A stretch of 64,000 bases of DNA from Lacipirellula limnantheis (GCF_007746075.1 NZ_CP036339.1:1326856-1390855), one strand, 5' to 3'. Positions 52,629 through 62,795 are shown, counted from the stretch's first letter. Notes: generated by a model from the letters alone, not told the origin. A program made the numbers and translations.

Positions 52629-54743
52629 ATGGAAGAAGCCAAACCGCGCCCCGGTTTTCCGGGTGACCGTGCACAGGTAGCAGCAGAGAAGCTGCGCGCC
52701 TTGCGCGAGCGCGCGAACCAGGCTCTTGGCGACCACCGCAAGCGACTCGCTCAGATCGAGAGCGAGCTGAGCGATCGCGTACGGCAACTCGCCGAGGAAT
52801 TTGAATCGGCGGCCGAAGGGATCGAAAAGCATCTCCCGGGCAGCCGGGACGCGGAGGTTGCCGCGCTGCGCGAGCAACTCGAAGAGAATCGGGCGAAGCA
52901 CGAGAAGTTCGTCGAGCAACTCGCGATTGCCCGCAAGCAGATCGACTCGATCCAATCAGAGCCCTGCCCCGCGTGCGACGATGCGGCTCAGCAATTGGCC
53001 GATGCACAAGGAGAAATCCGCCAGCTGCGCGAGCAAGTCGGCGCGCTTGAGCAGCAACGGCAAGAAGACCGCGGCCGCAATGAAAAAGTTGCCGAGCAGG
53101 TAGCCGCTGCGCGGCTGGCGATTGGCGACTTACAAGCTCGCGCCAGCGAGCAATCGAGCCAGCTTCAGGCAGAACTTGACGAGGCAATAGCGGCTCGTCA
53201 ATCGGCCGATGAGCGAGCCAAGGCCGCCGCCCACGACTTGGAGTTGCTGCAAGCGGACTACGACAAACTCGAACAAGAGAGCCAATCGCAGGAACAATTC
53301 GAGGCAGCGCTAGCCAAGGAACGGGTGCGGGCCACGGCCGAACTCGACAACATGCGTGACGCGCTGCAGCAAGCCGAGCAACGGCTTGCCGACGTCGAGG
53401 CCGCACTGGCCGCAGCAGAGCGTCAGACTGAATCGATTCAGAACGAAGCGGCCCAGCTCGAGCTCGCTAACGCCAACCTCGCCGCGCAAATGACGGCGTT
53501 GCAGGCGGCGCATGCCGACGAGCAAGAAGGGCTGTCGTCACGGCTTTCGGCCGTCGAGCAGGAAGCCGCTGCGCTGCGCAATCAGCTAACGAACGACGAC
53601 GCCGAGGTCTCGTCGCTGCGCGCGCTCCTCGCCGAGGTCACTACGGCACGGGACGAACTGCAGTCCGCGGTCGACGCGGCGCATAGCCAGATCGACGCCT
53701 TGGAGCAGGAAGCGGCCGCCTCCGTGCCCGAGTTGGAGCGCCAGTTCGAGCAGTTCCAGACGGAGGTGGAAGCTGCCGAGGAGGCGCGGGCCGCGGTGCT
53801 CGCGACGCTCGACGCGACAAAGGCAGAGTTGGCCGCCCTCCGCGAAACCACGTGCCCGCGGGCCGACCTCGACGCGCTACAACATAAGTTTGGCGTTACG
53901 CTTTCGGAGGTGCAAAAACTCAAACGTGAGAATAGCGAACTGCGCGACGCGGCGGCTGCGGGTTCGACGAACGATGGGGCCGCGTCGCCAGAGTTGATTG
54001 CCGTGCGGCAAGAGCGGGATGACCTAGCCGCGCGCCTGGCTGAACTCGAATCGGCGCCCGCCCCTGAGCCAACGCCGCCGGCAGACGACTCGGCGCTCCG
54101 TCAGCAGATGGAGGATCTGCAACACCGCTTCGAGATGACGCTCGACGATCTGCGGAAGGCGAATCAGGTCAATCACGAGCTGCGCGGTCAGCTTGCCGCG
54201 GCCCAGTCGGCTGCCGGCTCAGCGATTGTCGCCGGAGGATCTGACTGGGCTTCCCAGCGAGCGCGTCTGATGGCGATGCTTGAAGACGAGGATTACGAAG
54301 GGGTCAGCGACGCGGCCCGCAAGAAGGAACGGGCGACGATCGAAAGTACGATTGCCGCCACCGATCGTGCCATTGCCGACAAGGATCGCGAACTAGCGGA
54401 ACTGCGAGCGAGCGGGATCGGCATTGGCGGCGACGCAGGAGACCATCAAGCTCGCAATGCGGCCATCGACGCCGATGAGGCGATCATTGCCGAGCGCGAG
54501 AAGCTGGCGATGATGCAAGCTGAGTGGGAAGAGAAGGTCCGCAAAGCGGAGCTTGAGTTCGCGCTCGAACGAGCGAAGCTGGCTCGCGATCAGGCGGCAC
54601 TGAAGGAGAAGATGTTCGAGTTCCAGAAGACCGATCCGCAAGGGATTCTGGCGAACGACGCCGACGGCAAACCTCGTCGACGGTGGCTGGCGGCGTTGGG
54701 GCTGGGCGAGGAAGGAGATGAGAACGGCAAGTCGAAGGGGTGA
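52629..54743 (+). CDS. Long SMC-like coiled-coil protein
   Basis: This 704-residue cytosolic-looking protein has no signal or transmembrane segment. From about residue 15 to 600 it is nearly continuous coiled coil (EKLRALRERANQALGD, DLELLQADYDKLEQES, LEELAALRETTC). A CPAC motif is at about residues 117-120. The C-terminal 130 residues (SDWASQRARLMAMLEDEDYEG, VRKAELEFALERAKLARDQ) look like a separate helical domain and end in a Lys/Gly tail. A conserved region with RRRWLAALGLGEE precedes the tail. It resembles planctomycete structural or chromosome-associated coiled-coil proteins. No ATPase heads are present, so it is not an SMC. Confidence 0.7.
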   Translation: MEEAKPRPGFPGDRAQVAAEKLRALRERANQALGDHRKRLAQIESELSDRVRQLAEEFESAAEGIEKHLPGSRDAEVAALREQLEENRAKHEKFVEQLAIARKQIDSIQSEPCPACDDAAQQLADAQGEIRQLREQVGALEQQRQEDRGRNEKVAEQVAAARLAIGDLQARASEQSSQLQAELDEAIAARQSADERAKAAAHDLELLQADYDKLEQESQSQEQFEAALAKERVRATAELDNMRDALQQAEQRLADVEAALAAAERQTESIQNEAAQLELANANLAAQMTALQAAHADEQEGLSSRLSAVEQEAAALRNQLTNDDAEVSSLRALLAEVTTARDELQSAVDAAHSQIDALEQEAAASVPELERQFEQFQTEVEAAEEARAAVLATLDATKAELAALRETTCPRADLDALQHKFGVTLSEVQKLKRENSELRDAAAAGSTNDGAASPELIAVRQERDDLAARLAELESAPAPEPTPPADDSALRQQMEDLQHRFEMTLDDLRKANQVNHELRGQLAAAQSAAGSAIVAGGSDWASQRARLMAMLEDEDYEGVSDAARKKERATIESTIAATDRAIADKDRELAELRASGIGIGGDAGDHQARNAAIDADEAIIAEREKLAMMQAEWEEKVRKAELEFALERAKLARDQAALKEKMFEFQKTDPQGILANDADGKPRRRWLAALGLGEEGDENGKSKG

Positions 54744-54833
54744 TTGCCGTCATTCTGGGCATCCAGCGTCTTGATCGAGCTTCTCAAACTCTTCGCTCCG
54801 CTGAATGACAATAGTTGGCAAGGTGGCTGCGTA
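54744..54833. repeat. Convergent spacer with GTCATTC/GAATGAC inverted repeat
   Basis: GTCATTC near 54749 and GAATGAC near 54802 form a loose palindrome enclosing CGCTCCGCTGAATG-like text. The TGTCATTCTGAG-type repeat is common in planctomycete intergenic DNA. It lies between two converging genes. Confidence 0.4.
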
Positions 54834-56450
54834 CTAAAACGACATCGTCTCGATTGGCGCGTAGTCGTCGGTGAACAGCGTGGCCTGCTTCCTCTCTGGA
54901 ATCGTCGTCAACAGATCGCCAATCATGCGGCGCACCTCCACGTTGCCGACGTATGACGCCGATTCGTAGGCGGCGGCTTTCGCTAGCCATTCTTCAGCAT
55001 TCAGAGGTTGATCACTGTTGACCGCGACGAGAATCACATTCGTCGACTGGTCGGCGAGCCCTTGCTGTTTGCCGATGGCGAATACGTGCACTTGCGGAAA
55101 TGCCTCGGACAGCGTCGCGTACATCGACTCGAAAATCTCCGCGTTCTTGCCGCGAACGGCGCTGTTGATGTTCATCACGAAGACGCCGCCAGGGGCGAGT
55201 TTCTGGCGGCAAAGTTGGAAGAACTCGCGCGTGACTAAGTGGAACGGAATGCGGCCGCCAATCGTGAACGCGTCGAGAAAAATGGCGTCGTAGCGGCCAT
55301 CGGTCGCGTTGCGGACGAATGTGCGACCGTCGGCGGCGATGGTGCGAATGTTCTCACTTTCGGGCAGGTAGAAATCGCTGCGCGCGACGTCGAGCACCGC
55401 CTGATCGATGTCGACCACGTCGATCTCCATCGTCGGGTCGTGCTGGTGGAACGCCCGGGGCCCCACGCCGCCGCCCGCGCCGATGAACAGGGCACGGCGA
55501 ATCTTTGGCTGCGGTAGGAAGGCGAGATGGAAGTACTTGGTGTACTCGCTCTCGGAACGATGCGGCTCGCTAAGTTCGATGGCGCTTTCTGTGAACCTGT
55601 CAAACTTCAATTCGCGACGCCCTTGTACCTGGTTGTCGATCACTGAAATGTGATGGTACGGCGTGTTGATCTCGCGAACTAAATCGCTCCCGACGGGAAG
55701 CGATGCGGCTCGCAAATCGCCGAGACCGAAAAAGCCCGCCGCGATGGCTGCGAGGATGGCCAAACTGCCGCGGATTGCTGAACCGCCGCTCCCGAACGGG
55801 AATGTTCCTAAGGCGACGAGCGCGAGTACGCCGGCGAGTCCCTTCAGAATGGCGCCCGCGCCAAAGTTGGGGATCAGGACGAACGTCGTGAGCATCGTGC
55901 CGATGATGCTCCCCAGCGTTGAAAGCGCGTATAGCGTGCCGGAGGTCTTGCCCACCGATGCGACGGTCGCCGTCGCCAAACGAATCGCAAACGGCGAGAC
56001 CATCCCCATCCCGATGCTGGGGAGTAAGAAGAGTATGGAGCCGGCGAAAAACGGACCCGATTTCTCGCCAAAGTTGGCGCGTAAGATCGCATCACAGACG
56101 GGTTGCCCGATGGCGACGATCAAAAACATGAGCGCGGCGACCACGAGGATGATTCCGCTGAGCAGCGCCCGCGACGGATACCGATCCGAAAGCCCGCCGC
56201 CAATGTAGTAACCGACGCTCAGCGCAATCAGAAACAGTGAAATGAGGCTGCCCCACACAAACACCGAATTGCCGAAATACGGCGCGAGGATCCGGCTGCC
56301 GACGATCTCAAGTCCCATCAGCACGGCGCCGGAGGTGAGGACGAGGAGCTTGAGGCCGAGTGAAGGCGGCAGCAGTGAGAAGCTCGTGCGACTGGCCGTT
56401 CGTGCGGGCCCAGTTTCGAGAGAAGGTTCCGTATGCTGTTTCGCCGCCAT
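54834..56450 (-). CDS. Membrane-fused spermidine synthase-like protein
   Basis: This 538-residue fusion has about eight hydrophobic segments (40-290: LKLLVLTSGAVLMGLEIVGSRILAPYFGNS, SVYYIGG-like glide segment, SIGMGMVSPFAIRLAT) followed by a spermidine-synthase-like Rossmann domain (300-538). The latter has ALFIGAGGGVGPRAFHQ, the acidic VVDIDQAVLDVAR and FLDAFTIGGRIPFHLVTREFF. Canonical spermidine synthases carry a DSSDP-type loop; here it reads DAFTIGG, so polyamine synthesis is doubtful. The upstream neighbour encodes an exported relative. It may be a transporter-linked aminopropyl- or methyltransferase. Confidence 0.82.
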   Translation of the reverse strand: MAAKQHTEPSLETGPARTASRTSFSLLPPSLGLKLLVLTSGAVLMGLEIVGSRILAPYFGNSVFVWGSLISLFLIALSVGYYIGGGLSDRYPSRALLSGIILVVAALMFLIVAIGQPVCDAILRANFGEKSGPFFAGSILFLLPSIGMGMVSPFAIRLATATVASVGKTSGTLYALSTLGSIIGTMLTTFVLIPNFGAGAILKGLAGVLALVALGTFPFGSGGSAIRGSLAILAAIAAGFFGLGDLRAASLPVGSDLVREINTPYHHISVIDNQVQGRRELKFDRFTESAIELSEPHRSESEYTKYFHLAFLPQPKIRRALFIGAGGGVGPRAFHQHDPTMEIDVVDIDQAVLDVARSDFYLPESENIRTIAADGRTFVRNATDGRYDAIFLDAFTIGGRIPFHLVTREFFQLCRQKLAPGGVFVMNINSAVRGKNAEIFESMYATLSEAFPQVHVFAIGKQQGLADQSTNVILVAVNSDQPLNAEEWLAKAAAYESASYVGNVEVRRMIGDLLTTIPERKQATLFTDDYAPIETMSF

Positions 56451-56581
56451 GGAATGCTCTACTCCGAGTGTCGTGTTGTGTTTCAGTCCTCGGTTGCGCC
56501 GAGGGTTCGCGCCGCGTTGCGGTCGCGACTTTTGATTGTTCCGCCCCTCGGCGACGTCCACTCGCTCCACGCGGAGAGCGA

Positions 56582-57490
56582 CTAACGCTTGAGCCGACGG
56601 GCCATCTCTTGGAAGTCGAGCGACGACTTGAACCGGCGATTCAAGTCTCGCCCGCGGCGGGCGAGATCGTTTGGCTCGAGCCGTTTCGAATCGATGGCGC
56701 CAATCGCCACCAAGCCGTTGAACTGCGACAGCGGAAAAACGTACAGCTGCGGAAACGCTTCCGTCAGGCCGCGAACGTCCGCATCGAGGTCGGCGTGAGG
56801 GTTCAGATTGAACGCCACGACCCCGCCCGGTTTGAGCTTTTGCTGGAGTTGCTTATAAAACTGCTGCGTCCGCAGCGCCAGCGGGGCCCCGGTGCCGTCG
56901 GTGTCGGCCGAGGGTTTGAGAAAGGCATCCATGTAGATCACGTCATACGTCTGGTCCTGCGCCGCGGCGATGAACTTGAACCCGTCGGCCGTGACGATCT
57001 TGACGTTCTCTGCCGGTTTCGTGCCGAACATCTCAGCGGCGATTTTCACCACCAGCGGGTCAATCTCCACGGCGTCAATCTTCACGCCGGGGTCGGTTTG
57101 CTGCAGGTAGTGAACCATGCTGCCGCCGCCGAGTCCGACGATTAACACCCGCTTGGGCTCGGGCTGGAACAGATAACTGGCAAACAGGTACCGCAAATAC
57201 TCGAATTTCAGATCAGCGGGACGGCGCAGATCCATTTGAGTTTCGAGGACTTCTTCACCCGCGTCGCGGACGAAGATCATCGAGCGAATCGGACCGCGAC
57301 GGCGGATGCGGATGTGCGAGTAATCGCTCTGGCCGTCGTACTCAAGCTGTCCGGCGGCGTTTTCCAGCGCGGTCCGCGCCGATTGCGCCACAGCGACTGC
57401 GGGTAGGCCTGTCGCTGCTAGCAGCCAGCCGACCACGGCTGTCGCCAGCAACGGGCCGCGTCGATGGCGGGTTATTGCAGCGTCTTCCAT
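56582..57490 (-). CDS. Exported spermidine synthase-like protein
   Basis: This 302-residue protein has a signal peptide (ATAVVGWLLAATGLPAVAVAQS) and a spermidine-synthase-like fold: RVLIVGLGGGSMVHYLQ (motif I), DAVEIDPLVVKIAAEMFG, TADGFKFIAAAQDQ, YDVIYMDAFLKPS. The DSSDP loop is replaced by MDAFLKPS. A classical cytosolic polyamine enzyme would not need export, so this relative probably acts on periplasmic substrates or has lost catalysis. It precedes the membrane-fused homologue on the same strand with 131 bases between. Confidence 0.8.
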   Translation of the reverse strand: MEDAAITRHRRGPLLATAVVGWLLAATGLPAVAVAQSARTALENAAGQLEYDGQSDYSHIRIRRRGPIRSMIFVRDAGEEVLETQMDLRRPADLKFEYLRYLFASYLFQPEPKRVLIVGLGGGSMVHYLQQTDPGVKIDAVEIDPLVVKIAAEMFGTKPAENVKIVTADGFKFIAAAQDQTYDVIYMDAFLKPSADTDGTGAPLALRTQQFYKQLQQKLKPGGVVAFNLNPHADLDADVRGLTEAFPQLYVFPLSQFNGLVAIGAIDSKRLEPNDLARRGRDLNRRFKSSLDFQEMARRLKR

Positions 57491-57656
57491 GGCTAGCAGT
57501 CTAATTGACGGCGCCTTTTCGGCCTATGGCACGCTCGGGCTTCCCATGGCTGATCTTGTGACGAGCTGTGCGCCTTTCTAAAATTCGCCCCCTCTCGCCG
57601 CCCGCACGCGGCGTCTTACGACCAGGGCGACCATGTCTCCGCAGTTTGAGTAAGCT

Positions 57657-58277
57657 ATGCGATTCGACCCCAAACGGATTGTCAAGGCCGTCAATAAGCT
57701 CCACCGCGAGACGGTCGTTCGCTGGCATCAAGTCGAGCCAGACAACGCGTACGCCGACTTCCTCGGCGCCGTTTGCCAGCAGCATCAATACAACTTTCTC
57801 CTCTGGCACGAAGAGGATATTGCGCGTAGCCCCGATGTTTCCAACGCCCGTATCGCCATGGTGAAGCGGGCCATCGACGGCTACAACCAACAGCGCAATG
57901 ACTGGATCGAGCGGATTGACGAAGCATTTCTTGAACTGCTCGCCGAAGCTAGCGTCAAGCCGGCGGCAGGCGCGAAGCTCAATACCGAAACGCCTGGTTC
58001 GTCAATTGACCGGCTGTCGATCATGTCGCTGCGAATCTTCCATCTGGAAGAACAGCTGGAGCGAACCGACGTCGACGAGGCCCATATCGAGCGCGTGCAG
58101 CAGCGGATCGCCCGTTGCCGACTCCAGCAGAAGGATCTTTCGCAGTCTTTGGCCGAACATCTCGCTGATTTGGCGGCCGGGCGCAAGATCCTAAAGGTTT
58201 ACCGGCAGATGAAGATGTACAACGACGCGACGCTGAATCCTTATCTTTACCAAACTGGAAAAAAGCACGTCGCGTAA
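57657..58277 (+). CDS. DUF4254 protein
   Basis: This 206-residue cytosolic all-helical protein matches DUF4254: FDPKRIVKAVNKLHRETVVRWHQ, LLWHEEDIARSPDVSN, DRLSIMSLRIFHLEEQLERTD and KILKVYRQMKMYNDATLNP. It lies 70 bases before a glycosyltransferase gene on the same strand. DUF4254 genes often neighbour LPS or surface-glycan loci, so a role there is plausible. Biochemical function is unknown. Confidence 0.85.
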   Translation: MRFDPKRIVKAVNKLHRETVVRWHQVEPDNAYADFLGAVCQQHQYNFLLWHEEDIARSPDVSNARIAMVKRAIDGYNQQRNDWIERIDEAFLELLAEASVKPAAGAKLNTETPGSSIDRLSIMSLRIFHLEEQLERTDVDEAHIERVQQRIARCRLQQKDLSQSLAEHLADLAAGRKILKVYRQMKMYNDATLNPYLYQTGKKHVA

Positions 58278-58346
58278 ACGGAGCTGCCCGCAGCGAAGCG
58301 GCACAATCGCCGCGCCGCGACCTCCAACATTTCGGAACCAAATGAC

Positions 58347-59486
58347 ATGGCGACGGTCACTTCGGCCTCACAAGCTCGGCGGGCACAAATGGCGGCGGCG
58401 ATTGCGTCGCGCGTCGTGAACTGCCGTCGCGTCCTGCAGGTGATCACTCCGTCGCACATGTCGGGCGCCGAGATGCAGCTGGTGCGGCTGACGCGCCGCA
58501 TGCGCGCCCGCGGGCACGAACTGCCTGTGCTGGTAAAGCACGATTCGCCCGCGATCGAACACATGCTCGAGAAGGGGCTTTCGGTCGAGCGGGGACGCAT
58601 CGGCGGCAAAGTCAATTTCATGGCGATTTCACGAATCGCCCGGGCGGCGCGGCAGCATCGCGTCGATCTGGTCCAGTCGACCCTGTCGACCGCCAGTTGG
58701 TGGGCTGGCTGGCTCGAAGCCTGCGGCGGTCCCAAGTCAATCGGTCACGTGCAAGGTTTTACGTCGGCGCGCTGGCACCGCCGCCAGAGCCACTTGCTAG
58801 CCGTCTCTGGCGCCGTGCGCGACGATTTGGTGGCCCAAGGGATCTCACCGGATAAAATCACGGTGCTCATGAACGCACTGGAGGCCGACGAATATCGCCC
58901 GCAGCGCGACCCATTGGCGGTGCGAGCGGAATTTGGCGCAGACGCCCGCACGCCAGTGGTCGGCACGTTCGCCCACCTTTCGGTGAAGAAGGGCTACCGC
59001 GAACTATTCGCCGCCATGCCGCAGGTGCTCGCACAAGTTCCCAATGCCCAATTCTGGATCATGGGGCAGGGGCCGCTGCGGGACGAGCTCGAACAGACGG
59101 CCCGCGCGGGCGGGTACTTGAAGCAGGTTCGCTTCGCCGGCTTCCGCCGCGATGCGTGCGACGTCATGAACGCCATCGACGTGATGGCGTTGCCGTCTCA
59201 TCGAGAGCCTTGTGCGCTCGCCTACATCGAAGCAGCGCTTTTGGCCAAACCGATCGTCGCTTGCCGCGCCGGCGGAGCGCCGGAGTCAATTGCCGACGGC
59301 GAGACGGGAATACTCACCCCGGTGGGCGATAGCCGCGCGATTGGCGAGGCGATTATTGGACTGCTGGGAAACCGCGACTTAGCGCGCAGCATGGGTCAAG
59401 CAGGCCACGAGCGGGCTCGTGAGGTTTTCTCTTGGTCGCGCTTCATCGCCACGCTGGAAGGCGTCTGGGAACGCGTTCTGTCGTAG
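58347..59486 (+). CDS. GT4-family glycosyltransferase
   Basis: This 379-residue GT-B enzyme begins RVLQVITPSHMSGAEMQLVRL, a typical N-terminus. The C-terminal nucleotide-sugar domain has VVGTFAHLSVKKGYRELF, QFWIMGQGPLRDELEQ and the EPCALAYIEAALLAKPIVACRAGGAPE motif with its conserved Glu. It probably elongates a surface glycan or glycolipid. No membrane segment. It is followed by a hairpin and by the heptosyltransferase gene on the opposite strand. Confidence 0.9.
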   Translation: MATVTSASQARRAQMAAAIASRVVNCRRVLQVITPSHMSGAEMQLVRLTRRMRARGHELPVLVKHDSPAIEHMLEKGLSVERGRIGGKVNFMAISRIARAARQHRVDLVQSTLSTASWWAGWLEACGGPKSIGHVQGFTSARWHRRQSHLLAVSGAVRDDLVAQGISPDKITVLMNALEADEYRPQRDPLAVRAEFGADARTPVVGTFAHLSVKKGYRELFAAMPQVLAQVPNAQFWIMGQGPLRDELEQTARAGGYLKQVRFAGFRRDACDVMNAIDVMALPSHREPCALAYIEAALLAKPIVACRAGGAPESIADGETGILTPVGDSRAIGEAIIGLLGNRDLARSMGQAGHERAREVFSWSRFIATLEGVWERVLS

Positions 59487-59488
59487 CC

Positions 59489-59505
59489 GCAGGTCAGCGA
59501 CCTGC
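59489..59505. repeat. Short intergenic hairpin, GGTC-type family
   Basis: GCAGGTC and GACCTGC form a perfect seven-base-pair stem around AGC. The flanks GTAGCC and CGGAGCG are shared with 14680-14705. It lies between convergent genes and may terminate either. Confidence 0.6.
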
Positions 59506-59544
59506 CGGAGCGCCCTCACTCGAGTGCGCTCGCGACGTTGTGGC

Positions 59545-60576
59545 TCACGACGCGCACCGTTGTGCATGATTGGTTTCAATCAGGCGCCGGCAAGCTGCGA
59601 AGACCATCTCCACCGAGATTTCACGCATCGCCGAGTCGTCAGCCTGACGTCGCTGTTGAGCTGAGCCTGCCTCGTAGCGGATCTGGAGCCGAACGTTCTC
59701 GGGCCCGTAGGCGCCGCACCAGTTGGCCATACTCGGACCATGGAGACTGATCGTCGGCGTCCCAACGGCGACGGCCAGGTGCATTGGTCCGGTGTCGGAG
59801 CCGACGAACAGCCCGGCCCGACGACACACGGCGCCGAGTTCGAGTACCGAAGTCGGCGGCGCCAAGCGAGCTGCCCCGGCGCTAGCTCGGACAATCGTCG
59901 CAGCCAACGCCTTTTCGTCCGGAAGGCCCCAGACGGCAAGCGTTGGGATACCGAGGTCGCTGAACAGGCGTCGGGCGAGTTCGCCGTATCGCTCGGGCGG
60001 CCAAATCTTCGAGGGCCAGCCTGCTCCTGGATTAAGAACGGCGAAGCGGCCGCGCGGTAGTTGTTCGCTATGCAGGATTTGCTCTGCTAGCGAGCCGTCG
60101 GATGCCCGCTCAGGCAGATCGAAATGGACCCGCGGCGACGTGACGCCTAGCGGGGCGAGCATTTCGAGGTAGTGATCGATCACATGTTCGCCGCCCACCG
60201 CCACGAGCTCGTTGTGAAAAAACTTGCTCAACTCTCGCCCGTCGCTGCCCGCTTTACCGATCCGTCGCGGAGCGCCGCTCAATTTCGCCGCGATCGCACT
60301 CTTGGTGAGGCATTGCAGGTCGATGGCGATCTCAAAGCGGTGCGCCCGCAGCTCGCGTCGAAGTGCTAGCACCGCCCGCGGTGACTTGAGCCAGCCGCGC
60401 GGGGCGCGAATCACATGATCGATGGCGGGGTGAGCTTCCAGCAGCTCCGCTGTGCGTCCTTCGACGACCCAGCCGATGGTCGCCTGGGGAAAGGCGTCGC
60501 GTAAAGCACAGGCGACTGGCGCCCCGTGAATCACGTCGCCGAGGGCCGATAGCCGAACGATAAGAATACGCGGCAT
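59545..60576 (-). CDS. GT9-family heptosyltransferase-like protein
   Basis: This 343-residue protein begins PRILIVRLSALGDVIHGAPVACAL, the start of WaaC/WaaF lipopolysaccharide heptosyltransferases. The C-half has FAVLNPGAGWPSKIWPPERYGELARRL, PTSVLELGAVCRRAGLFVGSDTGPMHLAVAVGTP, with the conserved Asp/Gly donor site. It transfers a sugar to lipid A core or a related lipid, on the inner leaflet. The start at 60576 (MPRILIVR) is preferred; 60603 is an alternative. It supports a Gram-negative-type outer membrane. Confidence 0.92.
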   Translation of the reverse strand: MPRILIVRLSALGDVIHGAPVACALRDAFPQATIGWVVEGRTAELLEAHPAIDHVIRAPRGWLKSPRAVLALRRELRAHRFEIAIDLQCLTKSAIAAKLSGAPRRIGKAGSDGRELSKFFHNELVAVGGEHVIDHYLEMLAPLGVTSPRVHFDLPERASDGSLAEQILHSEQLPRGRFAVLNPGAGWPSKIWPPERYGELARRLFSDLGIPTLAVWGLPDEKALAATIVRASAGAARLAPPTSVLELGAVCRRAGLFVGSDTGPMHLAVAVGTPTISLHGPSMANWCGAYGPENVRLQIRYEAGSAQQRRQADDSAMREISVEMVFAACRRLIETNHAQRCAS

Positions 60577-60733
60577 GACGCCGAGCGGTGCAGAAGAAGA
60601 CATGGCGGGAAGGCTATCAGCCCCCGCTCCACGGAACAAGACAAACTGGGAAGAACGATCGCCACGGGGCACTCTCCCGCCCGTCGAGCGATGCACGAAA
60701 CTTTCGAGGGCGCCTGGCTCGGTCGACTTGCGT

Positions 60734-61792
60734 TCAGCGCGGATGCTCAGTCTCGTTCTTGAGGTCAGCCTCGACCATCATCTTTGCCAAGCCGGCAAAC
60801 GTTACCTTGGGCTGCCAGTTCAACTCGCGGCGCGCCTTCGACGCGTCGCCCAGCAGCAGGTCGACTTCGGCCGGTCGGAAATAACGGGGGTCGATCTCGA
60901 TCAGCGTGCGTCCATCAGGTCCAATGCCCCGCTCATGGACGCCCTCCCCTTCCCACGTGATCGGCATGCCAATGTGCTTGAAGGTCACTTCGCAGAACTC
61001 GCGGACTGAGTGGGTTTCGCCAGTGGCGACGACGTAGTCGTCAGGCTTCTCGGCTTGCAGCATCAGCCACATTGCTTCGACGTAGTCGCCGGCGAATCCC
61101 CAATCGCGCTTAGCGTCGAGATTCCCCAGATAAAGCTTTGCCTGCAGGCCCAGTTTGATTCGGGCGGCTGCCCGCGTTACCTTGCGCGTGACGAAGGTCT
61201 CGCCGCGGCGCGGCGACTCGTGATTGAACAGGATGCCGTTGACGGCAAACATGTCGTACGACTCGCGGTAGTTCTGCGTGATGTAGAAGGCATAGGCCTT
61301 GGCTGCCGCATAGGGACTTCGCGGATGAAACGGCGTGCGCTCGGTCTGCGGCGTTTCGACGACCTTGCCGTAAAGCTCCGAGGACGAGGCTTGGTAGAAT
61401 CTCGCATTCAAGCCCAGTTCTCGTATCGCTTCGAGCAACCGCGTAACCCCCAGGCCAGTCACGTCGCCGGTATACTCCGGAACGTCGAACGACACCTTGA
61501 CGTGCGACTGAGCGCCCAGGTTGTAAATTTCGTCCGGCCGCACCTTCTTCAGGATCTGATTGATGCTCGAGGCATCGCTCAGGTCGCCGTAAACCAGCCG
61601 CAGGTGAACCTCGGATTCGTGCGGGTCGCGGTAGAGATGGTCGATGCGGCCCGTGTTAAATGACGAGCTGCGGCGAATGATGCCCCACACTTCGTAATTC
61701 TTTTCAAGCAACAACTCGGCAAGGTACGAGCCGTCTTGACCGGTGATGCCAGTGATGAGTGCGGTTTTACGCGGGGTGGCGGACGATGACAT
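60734..61792 (-). CDS. gmd: GDP-mannose 4,6-dehydratase
   Basis: This 352-residue SDR enzyme makes GDP-4-keto-6-deoxymannose, the first step of GDP-L-fucose synthesis. The NADP loop is [19 protein letters not shown], and the catalytic set Ser-Glu-Tyr-Lys appears as [12 protein letters not shown] and [28 protein letters not shown] and [17 protein letters not shown] are family signatures. It lies 55 bases downstream of the GDP-fucose synthase on the same strand, so the two form an operon in the pathway order synthase-dehydratase. ATG 61792 is used rather than an upstream TTG. Confidence 0.96.
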   Translation of the reverse strand: MSSSATPRKTALITGITGQDGSYLAELLLEKNYEVWGIIRRSSSFNTGRIDHLYRDPHESEVHLRLVYGDLSDASSINQILKKVRPDEIYNLGAQSHVKVSFDVPEYTGDVTGLGVTRLLEAIRELGLNARFYQASSSELYGKVVETPQTERTPFHPRSPYAAAKAYAFYITQNYRESYDMFAVNGILFNHESPRRGETFVTRKVTRAAARIKLGLQAKLYLGNLDAKRDWGFAGDYVEAMWLMLQAEKPDDYVVATGETHSVREFCEVTFKHIGMPITWEGEGVHERGIGPDGRTLIEIDPRYFRPAEVDLLLGDASKARRELNWQPKVTFAGLAKMMVEADLKNETEHPR

Positions 61793-61847
61793 GGGCAATT
61801 CTTCTGACGCCTTTCAGGGCGTCGGCGTAGGCGGGACAAGGGGCGTC

Positions 61848-62795
61848 TCAGCTTGCGGCGGCGACCGCGACGCGGGAACAATACCATTCATAGGCCGAGG
61901 CCAATCCCTCGGCGAGCGCCGTCTGATGTCGCCAACCGAGAGCGCGCAGCTTCGAAACGTCGAGCAGCTTTCGCGGCGTACCATCGGGCATGCTAGCGTC
62001 AAACGCAATTCTTACGCCAGGGCAAACCGCGTCCCGGATAAGCTCTGCCAGGGCGGCAATCGTGAGATCTTCGCCCGAGCCGACGTTGATTGTTTCTTCG
62101 CCTTCATAGTTGTCCATCAGAAAGAGGCACGCATCCGCCAGATCGTCGACGTGCAGAAACTCTCGTCGCGGCCGGCCGGATCCCCAGACTGCCACCTCCG
62201 CGGCGCCGTTGATGCGCGCCTCGTGGAATTTGCGGATCAGCGCCGGGACGACGTGTGAACTGGTGAGATCAAAGTTATCGTTCGGCCCGTAGAGGTTCGT
62301 CGGCATCGCCGAAATGAACCGACAGCCATATTGCTTGCGGTAGGCTTCACACGACTTCAAGCCGGCGATCTTTGCCACCGCATAGGCTTCGTTCGTTTTT
62401 TCCAAGGGCCCGGTCAGGAGGTATTCCTCTTTGATCGGCTGCGGACAGTCGCGCGGGTAGATGCAAGAGCTGCCGAGGTAGAGAAGCTTTTCGACGCCCG
62501 TGCGATAGGCCGCGTGCAGCACAGTCGCGTGGATCATCAAGTTATCGTACAAAAACTCGGCGGGGCGGGTGGCATTCGCTTGAATGCCACCGACGGTGCC
62601 GGCCGCGTGAATAACGTGCGCTGGCCGATGTGAGTCGAACCACGAGTCGACTGCCGCCTGCTCGCGGAGATCCAGCTCTGAACGCGTTGCTGTGAGGATG
62701 TTCCCAAACCCCGCCGACTTCAGCCGGCGGACAAGCGCCGAGCCGACCATGCCGCGATGGCCGGTGACAAAGATGGGTGCATTGCGGTCGATCAT
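61848..62795 (-). CDS. fcl: GDP-L-fucose synthase
   Basis: This 315-residue epimerase-reductase completes GDP-L-fucose synthesis. The loop [16 protein letters not shown] and the catalytic Ser-Tyr-Lys ([35 protein letters not shown]) are present, as is [17 protein letters not shown] conserved His is in [14 protein letters not shown]. With gmd downstream it provides fucose for the surrounding glycan cluster. The closing tail is short and Ala-rich. Confidence 0.96.
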   Translation of the reverse strand: MIDRNAPIFVTGHRGMVGSALVRRLKSAGFGNILTATRSELDLREQAAVDSWFDSHRPAHVIHAAGTVGGIQANATRPAEFLYDNLMIHATVLHAAYRTGVEKLLYLGSSCIYPRDCPQPIKEEYLLTGPLEKTNEAYAVAKIAGLKSCEAYRKQYGCRFISAMPTNLYGPNDNFDLTSSHVVPALIRKFHEARINGAAEVAVWGSGRPRREFLHVDDLADACLFLMDNYEGEETINVGSGEDLTIAALAELIRDAVCPGVRIAFDASMPDGTPRKLLDVSKLRALGWRHQTALAEGLASAYEWYCSRVAVAAAS

